In this document: piece after piece, positions 39,561 to 50,502 of the stretch
Layout: each line of letters opens with the position of its first letter
Numbering within the stretch: position 1 is the stretch's first letter
Origin: Symbiodinium natans
Lineage: Eukaryota; Sar; Dinophyceae; Suessiales; Symbiodiniaceae
Length of the DNA: 64,000 bases
NCBI GenBank assembly: GCA_905221605.1
Contig: CAJNDS010002085.1
Coordinates: 417,001-481,000, forward strand
Direction: 5' to 3'
Position numbers and translations under genes: made by a program
The notes under the pieces: generated by a model
Databases searched by the model: none
What the model was told of the DNA's origin: nothing
Seen by the model: the letters and a program-made list of their open reading frames with translations, nothing else

Positions 39561-40289
39561 GGTGTAGGCTTGCCTTCTGTTCAGTGGCAACCAGGGTTTA
39601 GGAATTAGGTCTTTGGCCAGAAGATGCAAAGCAAGCACCCTGAACCAGATGGGGTGTCCTGAAACCTGGGCCCTTTGGACCAGGGGCCCCTCAACCCTAA
39701 ACCCTGAAACCCAAACCCCAAAGCCATAAATCCTAGGAAAGGGCTCTTCAAGACGACGGCTTTCGGCGCAGTTCTCACCAAAAGGAAGTGCCCCAGGCTT
39801 CAGGACTTCGAAAGGGTTTAGGGTTTGGGGTTTAGGGTTTCGGGTTGTAGCAATGCTTTCTTTTCTGGCTTGGTGCACTTCTCGATGTGTACGGTGCGTC
39901 GTCCTTGCGCAGGGGCCATGCTCATCTGCTCTGCACCGTTCCCATTCTATCGGATGATCTCGACATGGAATGGGGTTTAGGGTTCAGGGCAGCTCGTGCC
40001 CATGCAAATGAAACAAGCCCGTGCCGAACCTAAAACGATTCTGGGACCCTATGCCCACACAACTAACCCTTTACGGTGCCCATACCGAGACCCAAAACAT
40101 GCATAGGACCACATGATCACACCAGAATGCTTGCCTTAACCGTAAATCCTGAAGCGCTCAACCCCAAACCTTAAACCCCAGGCCCTAGACCCCAAACCCT
40201 TTGTTGCATCCGCAACCCCAAACCCTGAAGCCTAAACCCCAAACCCTAAACCCCAAACCCCAAACCCTAAACCCTAAACCCTAAACTCT

Positions 40290-40390
40290 CCAAGCAGCAG
40301 GGTCCAAATTCAGCAGCACACCCCAGACGTGGTCCCGGACAAAACGCTCCGCCGCGGGGCCTGGTCTCCACTGGGCCACCGGGGGCTTGC
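40290..40390 (-). CDS. Candidate exon, unknown
   Basis: The minus strand reads PPVAQWRPGPAAERFVRDHV then WGVLLNLDPAAW. It lies between a CCCTAAA run and the very long TTTAGGG array at 40393. Not recognised. Confidence 0.5.
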
Positions 40391-40392
40391 TT

Positions 40393-40615
40393 GGGGTTTA
40401 GGGTTTAGGGTTTAGGGTTTAGGGTTTAGGGTTTAGGGTTTAGGGTTTAGGGTTTAGGGTTTAGGGTTTAGGGTTTAGGGTTTAGGGCTTAGGGTTTAGG
40501 GTTTAGGGTTTTAGGGTGTGGGGTTTAGTTTAGGGTTTAGGGTTTAGGGTTTAGGATTTAGGGTTTAGGGTTTAGGGTTTAGGGTTTAGGGTTTTAGGGT
40601 CTAGGGTTTTCAGGA
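40393..40615 (+). repeat. Longest TTTAGGG array in the window
   Basis: About 220 bp of mostly perfect TTTAGGG, with a few TTTTAGGG and GTTTAG truncations at the right. Confidence 0.9.
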
Positions 40616-40634
40616 TTGAGGAGTTTTAGGGTTT

Positions 40635-40735
40635 TAGGCCATTTTGGCTTGGTGCTGTTGAGAGACTCTTCTGCTTGTTGAAGAGGAAGCAGCCATCTGC
40701 ATCGAAGCAAACGGAGTCTTCCTCGACGGCTGTAA
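40635..40735 (-). CDS. Candidate exon, unknown
   Basis: The minus strand reads AVEEDSVCFDADGCFLFNKQ then KSLSTAPSQNG, which suits an acidic soluble domain better than the longer overlapping frame. Not recognised. Confidence 0.38.
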
Positions 40736-41039
40736 AGGCATAGTCAGGTCAATTCCTACATAAGTCCAGGTGGTTAAGCAGCAGCTCCCACAACGATAAG
40801 GGTTGGGTCGATACCTGGAAGGAATAGAATTCCACAGCGTGCCCCACGCCAGATGCCCAGGATTTTCACTCCTCGTTCGTTGCAAACCTGTCGTCTTACA
40901 CCACATCCCGAGAATTTCGAAACCCTCCAAACCCACGAAGTGATGAGTTGGGGAGCCTACACATGATTCTTTCAAACTGCCGACAACATAGATGTGACAT
41001 GTTCTAACTCGCTCAGAAGCGGTTGATGCTTCACATGTC

Positions 41040-41065
41040 GCACAACCCACCCACCCACCCACCCG

Positions 41066-41097
<32 letters not shown>
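41040..41097 (+). repeat. (CCCA)n and (CA)n tract
   Basis: Four CCCA units are followed by about twelve CA units. Confidence 0.9.
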
Positions 41098-41100
<3 letters not shown>

Positions 41101-41409
41101 AGGCAGAATAGCAAGCTTCTGCTTGCGCCCCAAACCCTAAACCAAGCTGAACTCTTTTTGAACCCTAAACCCTAAACCCTAAACCCTAAGCCCTAAGCCC
41201 TAAGCCCCTAAGCCGTAAACCCTGCGCAGTTCAGCCACTTGGAACCCAAAGCCCCAGCTCAGACCCCTTAGAAGCGGCTCCAACCCCGGCCAGCTGAACC
41301 GAAGCCCGAAACCCCAAACCCTAAACCCCTAAGCCCGAAGCCCTTGGGTTCAGGGTTTAGGGTTTCGGGTTAAGGGTTTAGGGTTCAGGGTGGTTTAACA
41401 CAGAAGGCA

Positions 41410-41515
41410 GGCCGAAACCCTAAACTCAGCTGCTCGCCGAAAGTCCGTCTCGCCCAGAAATAGCGAGGAGCCCTGCTTTGAGAAGCCCACGCGGCAGAGC
41501 TGGCGCCTCGGGGGC
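41410..41515 (+). CDS. Candidate exon, basic/serine-rich
   Basis: The plus strand reads ARRKSVSPRNSEEPCFEKPT then RQSWRLGG; RRKSVSP resembles a kinase target site. A CCCTAAACTCAG acceptor precedes it and the TTTAGGAG array follows. Confidence 0.43.
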
Positions 41516-41672
41516 TTAGGGTTTAGGAGTTTAGGAGTTTAGGAGTTTAGGAGTTTAGGAGTTTAGGAGTTTAGGAGTTTAGGAGTTTAGGAGTTTAGGA
41601 GTTTAGGAGTTTAGGAGTTTAGGAGTTTAGGAGTTTAGGAGTTTAGGGGTTTAGGGTTTAGGGTTTAGGGTT
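41516..41672 (+). repeat. TTTAGGAG variant array
   Basis: About fifteen perfect copies of the 8-bp unit TTTAGGAG are flanked by normal TTTAGGG, showing local homogenisation of a non-telomeric variant. Confidence 0.9.
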
Positions 41673-41733
41673 TTAGGGTTTCATGGCTCAGGGTTTTCAG
41701 GGCTGAGGTTGGTAGGGGAGGGTGAGCTCACCT

Positions 41734-41815
41734 CGCGGTTGATAGTGCCCAAAAATCTGCCCCAAGGCTTTTGCCCTGCTCGGCACTACTCAGTTCGACC
41801 TCCAACAACCCCAAA
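41734..41815 (-). CDS. Candidate exon with GTGAGC donor
   Basis: The minus strand reads LEVELSSAEQGKSLGADFWA then LSTA and ends at GAG|GTGAGC. It is one of the few islands with reversed telomere-repeat brackets. Confidence 0.42.
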
Positions 41816-41934
41816 CCCCAAACCCTAAACCCTAAACCGTAAACCCCAAACTTAACAAAGACTGAAAGGCCCAACACCTGGCATCCGCGACCTTCAAGCT
41901 CTGCTTGGCTCCGAGACCCCCCGAGGAATTCATA

Positions 41935-42052
41935 AGGTTTAGGGTTTAGGGTTTAGGGTTTAGGGTTTAGGTTTAGGGTTTAGGGTTTAGGGTTTACGGT
42001 TTAGGGTTTAGGGTTTAGGGTTTAGGGTTTAGGGTTTAGGGTTTAGGGTTTA
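41935..42052 (+). repeat. TTTAGGG array
   Basis: Sixteen or so near-perfect units bordering the exon at 42053. Confidence 0.88.
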
Positions 42053-42125
42053 GGGGCACCTACATCTTCGCAGTGAACACCCCTTACGAAGGCCATAGCA
42101 CGTACGAGGCCGGAAGACCTCGACT
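42053..42125 (+). CDS. Candidate exon, unknown
   Basis: The plus strand reads GTYIFAVNTPYEGHSTYEAG, a convincing protein segment between TTTAGGG blocks. Not recognised. Confidence 0.4.
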
Positions 42126-43561
42126 CCAACCTAATGCCCTCCCCCTAATACATTGAGGGTTTAGGGTTTAGGGTTTAGGGTTTGTATAGTTCTATTACAG
42201 TATATTTGGGGATTTTAATATTGCGGGGTAGGGGGGGGTTAATTTAGGGGGAGGGGATTAGACTCTAGACTCCAACCGCCGCAACGCTCCAACTCCTAAA
42301 GCCATGAAGCCCTCACCTAGGCCTTAAGATCCTGAAGATCTCTAGTCCTAAACCAAGGGTTTAGGGTTTAGGGATAAAGTCTGCGGATGCTTGAAGTCTA
42401 GGTTGCCCGTTGCGTGTCCTTTACCACCCGCCCAGCCACGCACTGCGTGGATCAAACTCTGGGAGGAAACCGTCTCAAAAAACCAAGCCCAAGCTGAGGA
42501 AGTGGGTTTGGCGGCGAGTGGAGGAGGAGTCAGATCATCACAAACACGCAAACAAACATAGTACCAGCAGGATCTGTCGAGCCCCACTGCTGAAAGGTGA
42601 ACAACCGAAGGCTAGCAACCTTCCTAAAGGCTACGCCCTGAACCCTAAACCCGAAGCCCCAAACCCTAACCCTAAAACAAACCCTAAACCCTAAACCCAG
42701 GCAATCTGAACAAGCCCAGAGGTAAGATTTGCAGACAGGTGGCGGGATCGGGGTGATGGGGTTCATCCGGCCGCCTGGGTCGTTTGAGGGCTTGGGGGTT
42801 AGGGTTTGGGGTTTAGGGTTTAGGGCTTAGGGCTTAGGGTTTAGGGTTTAGGGTTTAGGGTTTAGGCTTGTGAGTTTAGGGTTGAGGGTTTAGGGTTCAG
42901 GCGCAACCTTGCAACCTGGAGGGGTTTCGGGTTTGAGGGCTGCAGGATCTTCGCCCGGGTTGGGCCCTTTTGGGTTTAGGGTTTAGGGCAGACCTGATTG
43001 TTAAAACCCTTAGACCCTAAACCCTGAGGCCCTTAGACCCTAAACCCTTATAGTCATCCTTGAATAGATAGAAATTGGGTTTCGTGGTTTTGTTTTTCGG
43101 GCTTTTCGGCGACTCCCCACGTTTTTGGAGGCACCCATGCATAGAATCGTTAACCCGTACATAGAGTACTTGAGGAACCCATACACAGAATCTTTGAACC
43201 CACACATAGAATACTCGCAGGATCATGTCTAAGACAGCTTTTGGAGGCCTCTTTGGGGGGCCCTCCTGCTGGCCTCTTGGCATCTTGCTTGGTGGAATCT
43301 TAAGGATGTCATAGCTTTTATGAGAGAGAGCACCTCCAACCCCCTGCGGGAACCCAGAGATAGAGTATCCCGACCCCTAGAGCGCCTCTTCGCCCCTAAA
43401 CTTTAGGCCAATGTTCTATCTATCGTTTTGGGGGCTTGTGATATTCTATCTATCGTTTTGGGAAAGGGTGGTTTAGTCTTTTTAGGGATTTCACATAGTC
43501 TGTCTACTTAAGGATGCCCAGAACCCTTAGACCTCAAGCCCTTCGACCCAAAACCCTCAGA

Positions 43562-43626
43562 CCGCGGCCTGGGATGGCCGGCAGAAGCACCTCCACCACG
43601 CGAACCTCGAAGAGGTACCTGCAGAA
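43562..43626 (-). CDS. Candidate exon, unknown
   Basis: The minus strand reads CRYLFEVRVVEVLLPAIPGR. An F2 foldback element starts at 43635, immediately upstream in the sense direction, and may form the intron end. Confidence 0.42.
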
Positions 43627-43634
43627 TTAGGCCG

Positions 43635-43767
43635 CTTGGAGGTTTCTTTGTACTTATTCACCAAGTGCCACGGTACTTATAACCCACCTAAGTGCCCTAA
43701 TATGGGTAGAAGTACAGTTAGAAGTACAGTTGTAATTGGTTACTGAGTACCATGAACCTCCAAGTAG
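43635..43767. mobile_element. F2 foldback element (copy 3)
   Basis: CTTGGAGGTTTCTTTGTACT ... GAGTACCATGAACCTCCAAG, with the core CCTAAGTGCCCTAATATGGG. Confidence 0.8.
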
Positions 43768-43872
43768 GGGTCAGGGCCCAGGGTTCTGCGGAAGGCCAAG
43801 CCGTTCGAGTTTTGGCCTTGCTGTAGGGGCGAGCGGGTAGGAGGGGGGGGGGGGCCTACGTTCAATCTGCAG

Positions 43873-44012
43873 CACAGAGTATGCAAGGCCAGTCTAGCTC
43901 CAACCCTTCCTATGTTCTGTCACGACTGCTGGGTGATGCACCATACATACCACCGGCAACCCAGCTGAGGGAAGCACTGGAAGAACCTCACTCAAGTTCA
44001 TGTCTTCCATAA
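43873..44012 (+). CDS. Candidate terminal exon
   Basis: After TCAATCTGCAG the plus strand reads GQSSSNPSYVLSRLLGDAPY then IPPATQLREALEEPHSSSCL and ends at TAA. Family unknown. Confidence 0.48.
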
Positions 44013-44489
44013 TTTCCTCCACCCTACAAAGATCCTGCACAGGTCTCGGCAACGGTTTTCGCTAAACCTTCCGGGGATGTTTGTAGCGATGCCCCCTCTA
44101 ACACGTAAAGTCCTAACCTGAAATGCTCTACCCAATCAAGTTGCAGCGCAAAGAACTGGCAGGCCGACCTCAAGAGACCCTGAGAAGAAGCCCACTGTAT
44201 AAACCCCGAAGCCTAAACCCCCTTTGAACCTTGAAAGTCCTTCCTAAACCCTAAACCCTAAACCCTAAACCCTAACCCTAAACCCTAACCCCTAAACCCT
44301 GTTGAGCCCAAGAGGCGCCCTCGGGCCAACCCTAGCCCCTAAACCATTCTGCTTCCTTTCTAGGTTCCCCCCTCCCTAAGCAGCCTTAAGTATGGGGGGA
44401 ACCTAGGGGGGCAGTAGCCCTAAACCCTAAACCCTGAACCCTAAACATCGAGAGGTAATAGGGGAACCCCCTAAACCATTCCCTGACCG

Positions 44490-44568
44490 CTCGCCTCCCA
44501 GACTTCACCCCCACGTTCGCGCGGGAGGCGGCCACAAGGAACTGGAGCCCGGCGTCCTTGGCCGGTTT
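44490..44568 (+). CDS. Candidate exon, unknown
   Basis: The plus strand reads LPDFTPTFAREAATRNWSPA then SLAG. CCCTAAA precedes and TTTAGGG follows. Not recognised. Confidence 0.42.
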
Positions 44569-44673
44569 CGGGTTTAGGGTTTAGGGTTTAGGGTTTAGGG
44601 TTTAGGGTTTAGGGGCTTGGGTTGGCCTCCCATATAGTGAAACGGGATGTGCCAAGGCCTTTTTTTAAAGGTA

Positions 44674-44955
44674 ATCTTGGATCTCCGCTGCAGTATGATC
44701 CCATCGTACGTGCTAAGGTACCAAGCAGGGAGTGATGATCCGCCGACGTTTGGGAGGCTTAGGACGATGTGGCTTGAGATGTCGACTCCCCGGGATAATC
44801 CTGAACCCAACGACAAGCTCGTTGAAACTATAAACCCACACTCATGCCGATGCAGAATGCCGCCCGACACCCTCAACCCTAACGACACCCTCAACCCTAA
44901 TCCCCTGGCGAGCGTCGGCGAGGGCCATCAGGACCTGCACCGGAAAGGGGTGGAG
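44674..44955 (+). CDS. Hypothetical coding region
   Basis: The plus strand is open with SMIPSYVLRYQAGSDDPPTF, GRLRTMWLEMSTPRDNPEPN and NPLASVGEGHQDLHRKG. The minus strand is also open (VSTSLSLGSGLSRGVDISSH). No domain recognised. Confidence 0.33.
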
Positions 44956-45019
44956 GGCTTAAGGGGTCATCGAGGGTTTCGGGTTTGGGGCTTAGTGTTT
45001 TGGGCAACAGTTCTTGGAA

Positions 45020-45200
45020 TTGTTTGAAGAACGGATCAGCGAAGTAAAGTGTTTATCCCAAAGCACAACCCATTCAACCCTGATTTCAGGCGCACCTTTC
45101 CGCCGCTGGTTGGCACCACATTGAGCGTGCTGTCCTGCTGTGATGGTATTCGGGTGGGTTGCGTGTAGGCACAGCTCAAAACCTTCCTCCGCCACCATGC
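45020..45200 (-). CDS. Hypothetical coding region
   Basis: The minus strand reads FELCLHATHPNTITAGQHAQ and GAPEIRVEWVVLWDKHFTSL. No telomere-like repeats inside. Not recognised. Confidence 0.3.
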
Positions 45201-45425
45201 CGACCGTTTCGCTGGTCCGCGTCCGCGTGTCCTCCCATGCGTATTGATTGAAAGGATTGGGGATCTAGCAGGTATTCTTGTGAGACTCCTTCTATTCTAC
45301 ATTGGCAAGCATATCCCTGCACATTCGGAATGACAGAACAACTTGAAAAGCAAGCCCTCCACCCTCAACCGTCAACCCTACTAAACCCCAAAACCCGAAG
45401 CGCGGGACAATTCAAATGAGGTGGG

Positions 45426-45426
45426 T

Positions 45427-45475
<49 letters not shown>

Positions 45476-45545
45476 ACACACACGCACACACACACACACA
45501 CACACACAGAGTGGACGGAGACGGAAGAGACAGAAGAGACAGAAG
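45426..45545 (+). repeat. (GA)n(CA)n and GACAGAA microsatellites
   Basis: (GA)n 45428-45472, (CA)n 45473-45508, then AGACAGAAG-type units. Confidence 0.92.
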
Positions 45546-45780
45546 GGACAGCAGAGACAGCAGAGACAGAGCAGAGACCCGAGGGAGGGGGGAGGGGATG
45601 GCGTGTAATGGGGAGCGGGAGGAGTGGGGAGAGGGGATAGGGGAAAGTTGTAGCTTTGCAGAGTCAAGAGGCGACCTATAACAAGGGAATCCTGTATACC
45701 GACGCCCTCGACTTTCGGCCTACAAACTATCCGCTCATTTTCTTGCTTGAACCTCAAAATCCCGAAGCCAAAAGGGGGCT

Positions 45781-45884
45781 GGATATACTAAGAGTCCTTC
45801 ATAGGCATTATACTAGGGGGGGGGGGGGGGGGGGGGTACTGTTATCCCTGTTAAGGTCTTTTAGTATCATGGGGAGAATCCCAA
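45781..45884. mobile_element. F1 element, degenerate left end (copy 6)
   Basis: The right arm (TTAAGGTCTTTTAGTATCAT then GGGGAGAATCCCAA) and the expanded G-tract centre are kept; the left terminus has diverged. Confidence 0.65.
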
Positions 45885-46170
45885 CCCCTAAACCCTAAAG
45901 CCTAAACCCTAAACCTCTTAAACCCAAAGGGCTGGATTTTGTGACCCTAAACCCTAAACCCTAAACCCTAAACCCTAAACCCTAAACCCTAAACCGCCTT
46001 TTTCTTGTTGCTCCGGGCCGCCGCGCCTAAAATGCAACTGCTTCTTTCAGGTGCCGACTGAAGCACCCAGCCATTCTGGATCCAGAGCTTGGTCTAGGGT
46101 TTAGGGTTTAGGGTTTGGGGTTTGGGGTTTAGGGTTTAGGGTTTGGGGTTTGGGGTTTGGGGTTTAGGGG

Positions 46171-46300
46171 CCACGGCTCTAAAGAACGGCCAGCATGGGA
46201 ATCGGAAGTGGCCTGGTGCGAGGGTTTGGAGTCAGCATTACAGAAGGCCCGAGGCCGGACCGTTCAGCACCCATTAAAACTGATAATCAAACAGAGTCAC
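46171..46300 (+). CDS. Hypothetical exon next to the NHL-like gene
   Basis: The plus strand reads RPAWESEVAWCEGLESALQK then ARGRTVQHPLKLI, coding-like, starting after a TTTGGGG/TTTAGGG block. It lies past the 3' end of the NHL-like gene on the opposite strand. Confidence 0.33.
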
Positions 46301-46332
46301 CCCTCTTTCGGCTCCAGCAAGCCCATGTGTCG

Positions 46333-47238
46333 TCACACGATAGCTACAGCCGGCTCCTGCGTCTTGGACATGTATGCAATCGCACTGGCCGACCTGGCCC
46401 AGCTCCCAGTTGAATTCCACACAAGCGTGGCCGTGCAATTCGCGTCGCACGCCGGGTTGAAGGCCACGACGCTGCCGTCGCCGCCATTTGCGGCCAAGAT
46501 TCGGCCTCCACCTTCGAAGAGGAAGCCTACGTCCCCCCTTCTGCTCCATTTGCGTGATGTGCCGTCGGACAATGACATGATGCCCTCGTCCAGAGAGACC
46601 AGCACTCGCTTCCCGACCGCCGCGATGCCAAGGGGCCACTGCAATCCAGTTGCGAATGTCCTGACATCACACGGCGCCCGCACGCACGTCGCTGGAATCG
46701 CCTGCACTCTCCAGTTGCTGTTGTCGGCGACAAGCACATGGTCCTCCAAACAAGTGATGCCTGCCGCAAAGCTCGACAGTTAGAGCTGGAGCCTGGAGTT
46801 CCACCATCCACCAGCGAGCAGTTCGAGGTGCAATCGAATCCCGGCAAACAGTCCGAGCAGCGCAAGGCGCCTGCACCCCCAGCGCCCCCGAAGGCAATAA
46901 ACAGTGAGTCATGGCAAAACGTCATCCCAGCCAGACTGAAGGTCTTATTCATCTTCTTCAGCTCCGGCAGCTCGCCTTCACCGAGGAGTGCTCGGTCCAC
47001 GTCGACCAGCGGAGTCATGGGCATCGGGCACTTGCCCTGGCACCAGGCGTCCACCTGCACTACCAGGTGGTTCTTCAAAGCCGCCAGCAACCCCCCGTTC
47101 CACGGCACCAGCCCCACCGCAGTCCAGGCGCACCAAGTCGCCCTGCTTCAGGCTGGTGAAGAAGATGGATCCCTGGAGTGGCTCTGCCCTGAGGCTTACA
47201 CAGCCGGTCACAGTGACGATGGCCCCCAGCAGCCTCAT
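46333..47238 (-). pseudogene. Secreted NHL/beta-propeller-like protein with two frame breaks
   Basis: The minus strand starts MRLLGAIVTVTGCVSLRA, a convincing signal peptide, then SIFFTSLKQGDLVRLDC. The frame then shifts by one base in a GGGG run (about 47112) to LVPWNGGLLAALKNHLVVQV, a Cys-rich linker, and shifts again near 46770 to AGITCLEDHVLVADNSNWRV and GLQWPLGIAAVGKRVLVSLD. 'VLVADNSNWRV' followed by 'PLGIA' is the NHL-repeat signature, which forms a propeller used for protein or RNA contacts. The two shifts compensate in net frame, so assembly indels, a pseudogene or tiny introns are all possible. Extracellular or lumenal location is inferred. Confidence 0.6.
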
Positions 47239-47617
47239 GGAGGACACTCCGTGGATCCCTACCCTACCACCTCCGCGGTTGACCAAGGGCACGCGAGCTC
47301 GGGCCGCACCAGGGCTTCCAGCAGCGCAAGGGCTTTTTTGAGGGCCATTTGGGGGGCTTGCAGCACCTGGGCATACTCAGAATGAAAGATCTACTTGCGA
47401 CTATCATCTTAAACGCTCATCGTCATCTTGCTTTTCAGGCTGCTTTCTACCGCATCATCGTAACGCTGCTTCGATGGTATGGTATTCAATTCCTGGTATT
47501 CAATTCCTGCAACGCTCAAGCCTATTACCCTAAGACGAACTCATCACCCTTGCGATAACCCTAAACCCCAAACCCCAAACCCTAAACCCTAAACCCTAAA
47601 ACCCCGGAAGCGCTAGG

Positions 47618-47702
47618 TCATGGCCCGGATCTTGCCTCAGCGGCATCGGCCTCCGTCTCCTCAATCTCCTCGGATCCTTCCCACGCTTCTCGCAGAGGGT
47701 CT
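47618..47702 (-). CDS. Terminal exon, acidic tail
   Basis: After CCCTAG the minus strand reads PLREAWEGSEEIEETEADAA then EARSGP and stops at TGA. The acceptor AG is supplied by the flanking CCCTAAA-type sequence. Family unknown. Confidence 0.52.
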
Positions 47703-47749
47703 AGGGGTTTAGGGTTTAGGGCTTGGGGTTTGGGGTTTGGGGTTTAGGG

Positions 47750-47985
47750 TTGGGATGTTCCCCCTTATACTAACAGTCCTTCAGAGGGATTCTGATAGGG
47801 GGGGGGTACTGTACTCCCTACTAAGGACTGTTAGGAGAAGGGGGAACATCCCAAAGTAGGAGGTTCATGGTACTTCATAACCCAATTATAACTCTAAATA
47901 TAACCGCATTAGGGCGTTTAAGGGGCTGATAAGTGGGCTATCTGTAAAGTTATGATTGGGTTAAGTACCATGAACCTCCAAGTAG
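47750..47985. mobile_element. F1 copy 7 directly abutting an F2 element
   Basis: F1 spans 47750-47854 (TTGGGATGTTCCCCCTTATA ... AAGGGGGAACATCCCAA) and F2 47856-47985 (AGGAGGTTCATGGTACTTCA ... AAGTACCATGAACCTCCAAG). The two sit side by side with a few bases between, forming a composite. Confidence 0.85.
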
Positions 47986-48222
47986 TAGGACTGAAACCCC
48001 CTTCTACTCTTTGCTTAAGAGCCACCACCACCCCTCCTTCCCCCGCCCTTAACAAAAAACGATCATGCCCCCTATATGAACAATGTTTAAGCATGTCTAC
48101 TACTTGCTTAAGAACCCTCCCAAAGGAAAAACACCCACAGATAACAATCCCTATATTGCCCTTATAAGGAAGATTTTTTTTGGAGGGAAGGAGTTCTGAA
48201 GCAGATAGGGGCTTTCGAAAGC

Positions 48223-48555
48223 CTACACCTCCAAGTGCGCTTGAGGACAGTTTGGCCTTCGGCTGGTTCTGACTCGCAAGCTGCAGGCGTCCAGACGCTC
48301 GTCAGGCTTCTCGGGGCATCCCTAAACCCGAAACCTTAAACCCCTACATCCCCGAAATACCCCTAAACCCTAAACCCTAAACCCCTGAACCCCTAACCTT
48401 AAAACCCTAACCCCCCCCAACCCCCCCCCCCCCCCCCACAAAAAAAAAAAAAAAAACCTACTTATGTTGGGTTCACCTCTTGCAAAGATGGACGACACCG
48501 GCAGCTGAGCTCCTTCCTCCTGGCCTGTCTTCGCCACCTCCCAGGAATAAAAGGG
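48223..48555 (-). CDS. 3' end of a minus-strand gene, two exons
   Basis: Exon 1 (about 48548-48484) reads YSWEVAKTGQEEGAQLPVSS then IFAR and ends AAGAG|GTGAAC. Exon 2 (about 48325-48223) reads GCPEKPDERLDACSLRVRTS then RRPNCPQAHLEV and stops at TAG. The intron holds C-rich, poly-A and CCCTAAA sequence. Not recognised. Confidence 0.45.
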
Positions 48556-48984
48556 TTTAGGGTTTGGGGTTTAGGGTTTAGGGTTTAGGGTGCAGGTGAT
48601 ACTAGTGCCTGTGGGTTTGCGCGATGTTTGTTTGCCACCTGTCTAGAGTCTAGTAAAGCTCCACCTACCGCGAAGTGCTTGCCAAAGCACTTAGCCCAAC
48701 TGTAGAGGGTCTTTGAGCTTGCCCTATAGACCCTAAACCCTAAACCGAACCCTAAGCATCCTGAACCCTGTTTAAAGGCATGAAAGGAGGGACCGAAAAT
48801 GAGCCTAGATTGAGGCGACTTAAGTGTATAAGGACCCATGAAGTAACACAAGGTAAGAGAATTAAGGGTTACTTCGAAGAGTTTAGGGTTTAGGGCTTAG
48901 GGCTACTATCCTTCATCAGCCCTAAACTGACCCTAAACCCTAAACCCCAAACCCTAAACCCTAAACCCTCAACCCTAAACCCCA

Positions 48985-49085
48985 AACCCTGAGCCTCAGC
49001 CCTGGCCCTCCGATCCCCATGTCTGCCTTCGCCGGCGGCTCCTCTGTCACTATCTGCGTCTTCGGCGGCATGGCACAACACTCCG
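48985..49085 (-). CDS. Candidate exon, unknown
   Basis: The minus strand reads AMPPKTQIVTEEPPAKADMG. Other frames are open too (plus SAFAGGSSVTICVFGGMAQH). CCCTAAA flanks both sides. Confidence 0.33.
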
Positions 49086-49914
49086 GGATCAGGGCTGGCC
49101 CTAAACCCTAAACCCTAAACCCTAAACCCTAAACCCTAAACCCTAAACCCTAAACCCTAAACCCTGAACCCTAAGCCCTGCTTGGGGATGTTCAGCTTCA
49201 GTTGGTTCTTCTCCTTTTCCTTTTGGGGGGCGGGCAGGCCGGGGCGATGTAGGGGGGGGGGGGAGCGGGGAAGCGCTTTTTGGGGGGCCAAGGCAGTTCC
49301 CTTCTGACCTTCAAAACCCCTCGAGAGGCCAAGAGGTTTAAGGGCTTGCAGATAACGGGCGAGATGGTCTTCGGAAGCCCTCCATATGGACCTTGAGCCT
49401 GACCTTTTGCTGGTCGCTGGTTGCAGATTCGTTGTTTGGGCATCTTGGGGCTTGCAGGGTTCTCGCGCTTGTAGGGTTTGTAGGGTTTAGGGCTTGTAGG
49501 CCCCAAACCGCTTAATCCAACACTCGAATACGGTACACAATACCTGAAGGGCCTGATTGGAGCGCAATGTTGAGGGCTAAGTTTCCGGGCTAAGAGGGGT
49601 CGTTCTAGGATCCCCCTTTCAAACGTTATGCCTAATATCCGTCTAGGCTTTACACAAACCAAAGAAAACTAGGGCCTTCATGCCATAATAAGACGCACTT
49701 GCAGCGTAGTATGCTTCATAGTCCATTGGGTTGTACATCAACCAAAAAAGACCTTAACCCTAAGGAGACACAGGCAGCGTTTTTTGCAAGCGCAATCAAG
49801 TAAAGAATCCTGTGGTTGTAGGGCTTAGGCCCAAGTTTAAGGTGTTAAGGATTCTAGGGCTCCTTCGTACCTCTCCGCCTTACCAGTACCTACCTCAAGC
49901 AATCCGATGAGTGC

Positions 49915-50075
49915 ATGCAGCGGAGCCTCGGCGGAAGCGACGTAAGAGAAACCCCAAACCCTGAGCACCAGGACGCAGGACGCAAAGGCACGCAGGCACT
50001 TTTTCTGTGCCAGGAGCTGGGAGAAACTGAGCTAAGCCAGCCTTGCGCCAGACTGACTTTCGCATCCCCCCTGAA
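49915..50075 (+). CDS. Hypothetical coding region
   Basis: The plus strand reads QRSLGGSDVRETPNPEHQDA and LFLCQELGETELSQPCARLT. Not recognised. Confidence 0.35.
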
Positions 50076-50261
50076 CCCCCTTACACCCCTGAACACCCTT
50101 TAAAAACCCTAGACACCCCCAGACCTTTTTGTCCTAAACCCTATCTCCCCTAAACCCCCCCCCCTCCCACTCTAAACCCTAAACCCTAAACCCTAAACCC
50201 TGAACCTTGAACCCTGAACCCTAAACCCAAAACCCTAGACCCTAAACCCTAAACCCCGACT

Positions 50262-50395
50262 TAGGATTTCAACCCCTGGAGGGCGCCGGTGAAGAGTCGG
50301 CGCGCCGGGGCGCCTTTTCCCGGCGCGGCCCCTGGCTGCTGGGCCTGTGCTGGCTCCTGTGTCTTACTTGGAGGCGCATGGTACTTATAAGGATT
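50262..50395 (+). CDS. Candidate exon with hydrophobic segment
   Basis: The plus strand reads EGAGEESARRGAFSRRGPWL then LGLCWLLCLTWRRMV, a possible membrane helix. A second plus frame beginning at the TTAG acceptor is also open. Confidence 0.36.
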
Positions 50396-50502
50396 TAGGG
50401 TTTGGGGTTTAGGGTTTAGGGTTTGGGGTTTAGGGGTCAGGGTTTAGGGTTTAGGGCGCGGTTTAGGGTTTAGGGTGTAGGGTTTAGGGCTTAGGGTTTA
50501 GG

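Noticed and set aside
40640-40655. GCCATTTTGGCT, 12 bases shared with the dinoflagellate spliced leader
   Set aside because: The flanking bases do not match the leader, the sequence lies in an apparent minus-strand exon, and a 12-base match can occur by chance; not called a relic leader.
46157-47385. Long plus-strand frames (208 and 215 aa)
   Set aside because: Antisense shadows of the NHL-like gene, whose signal peptide and repeat motifs are on the minus strand.
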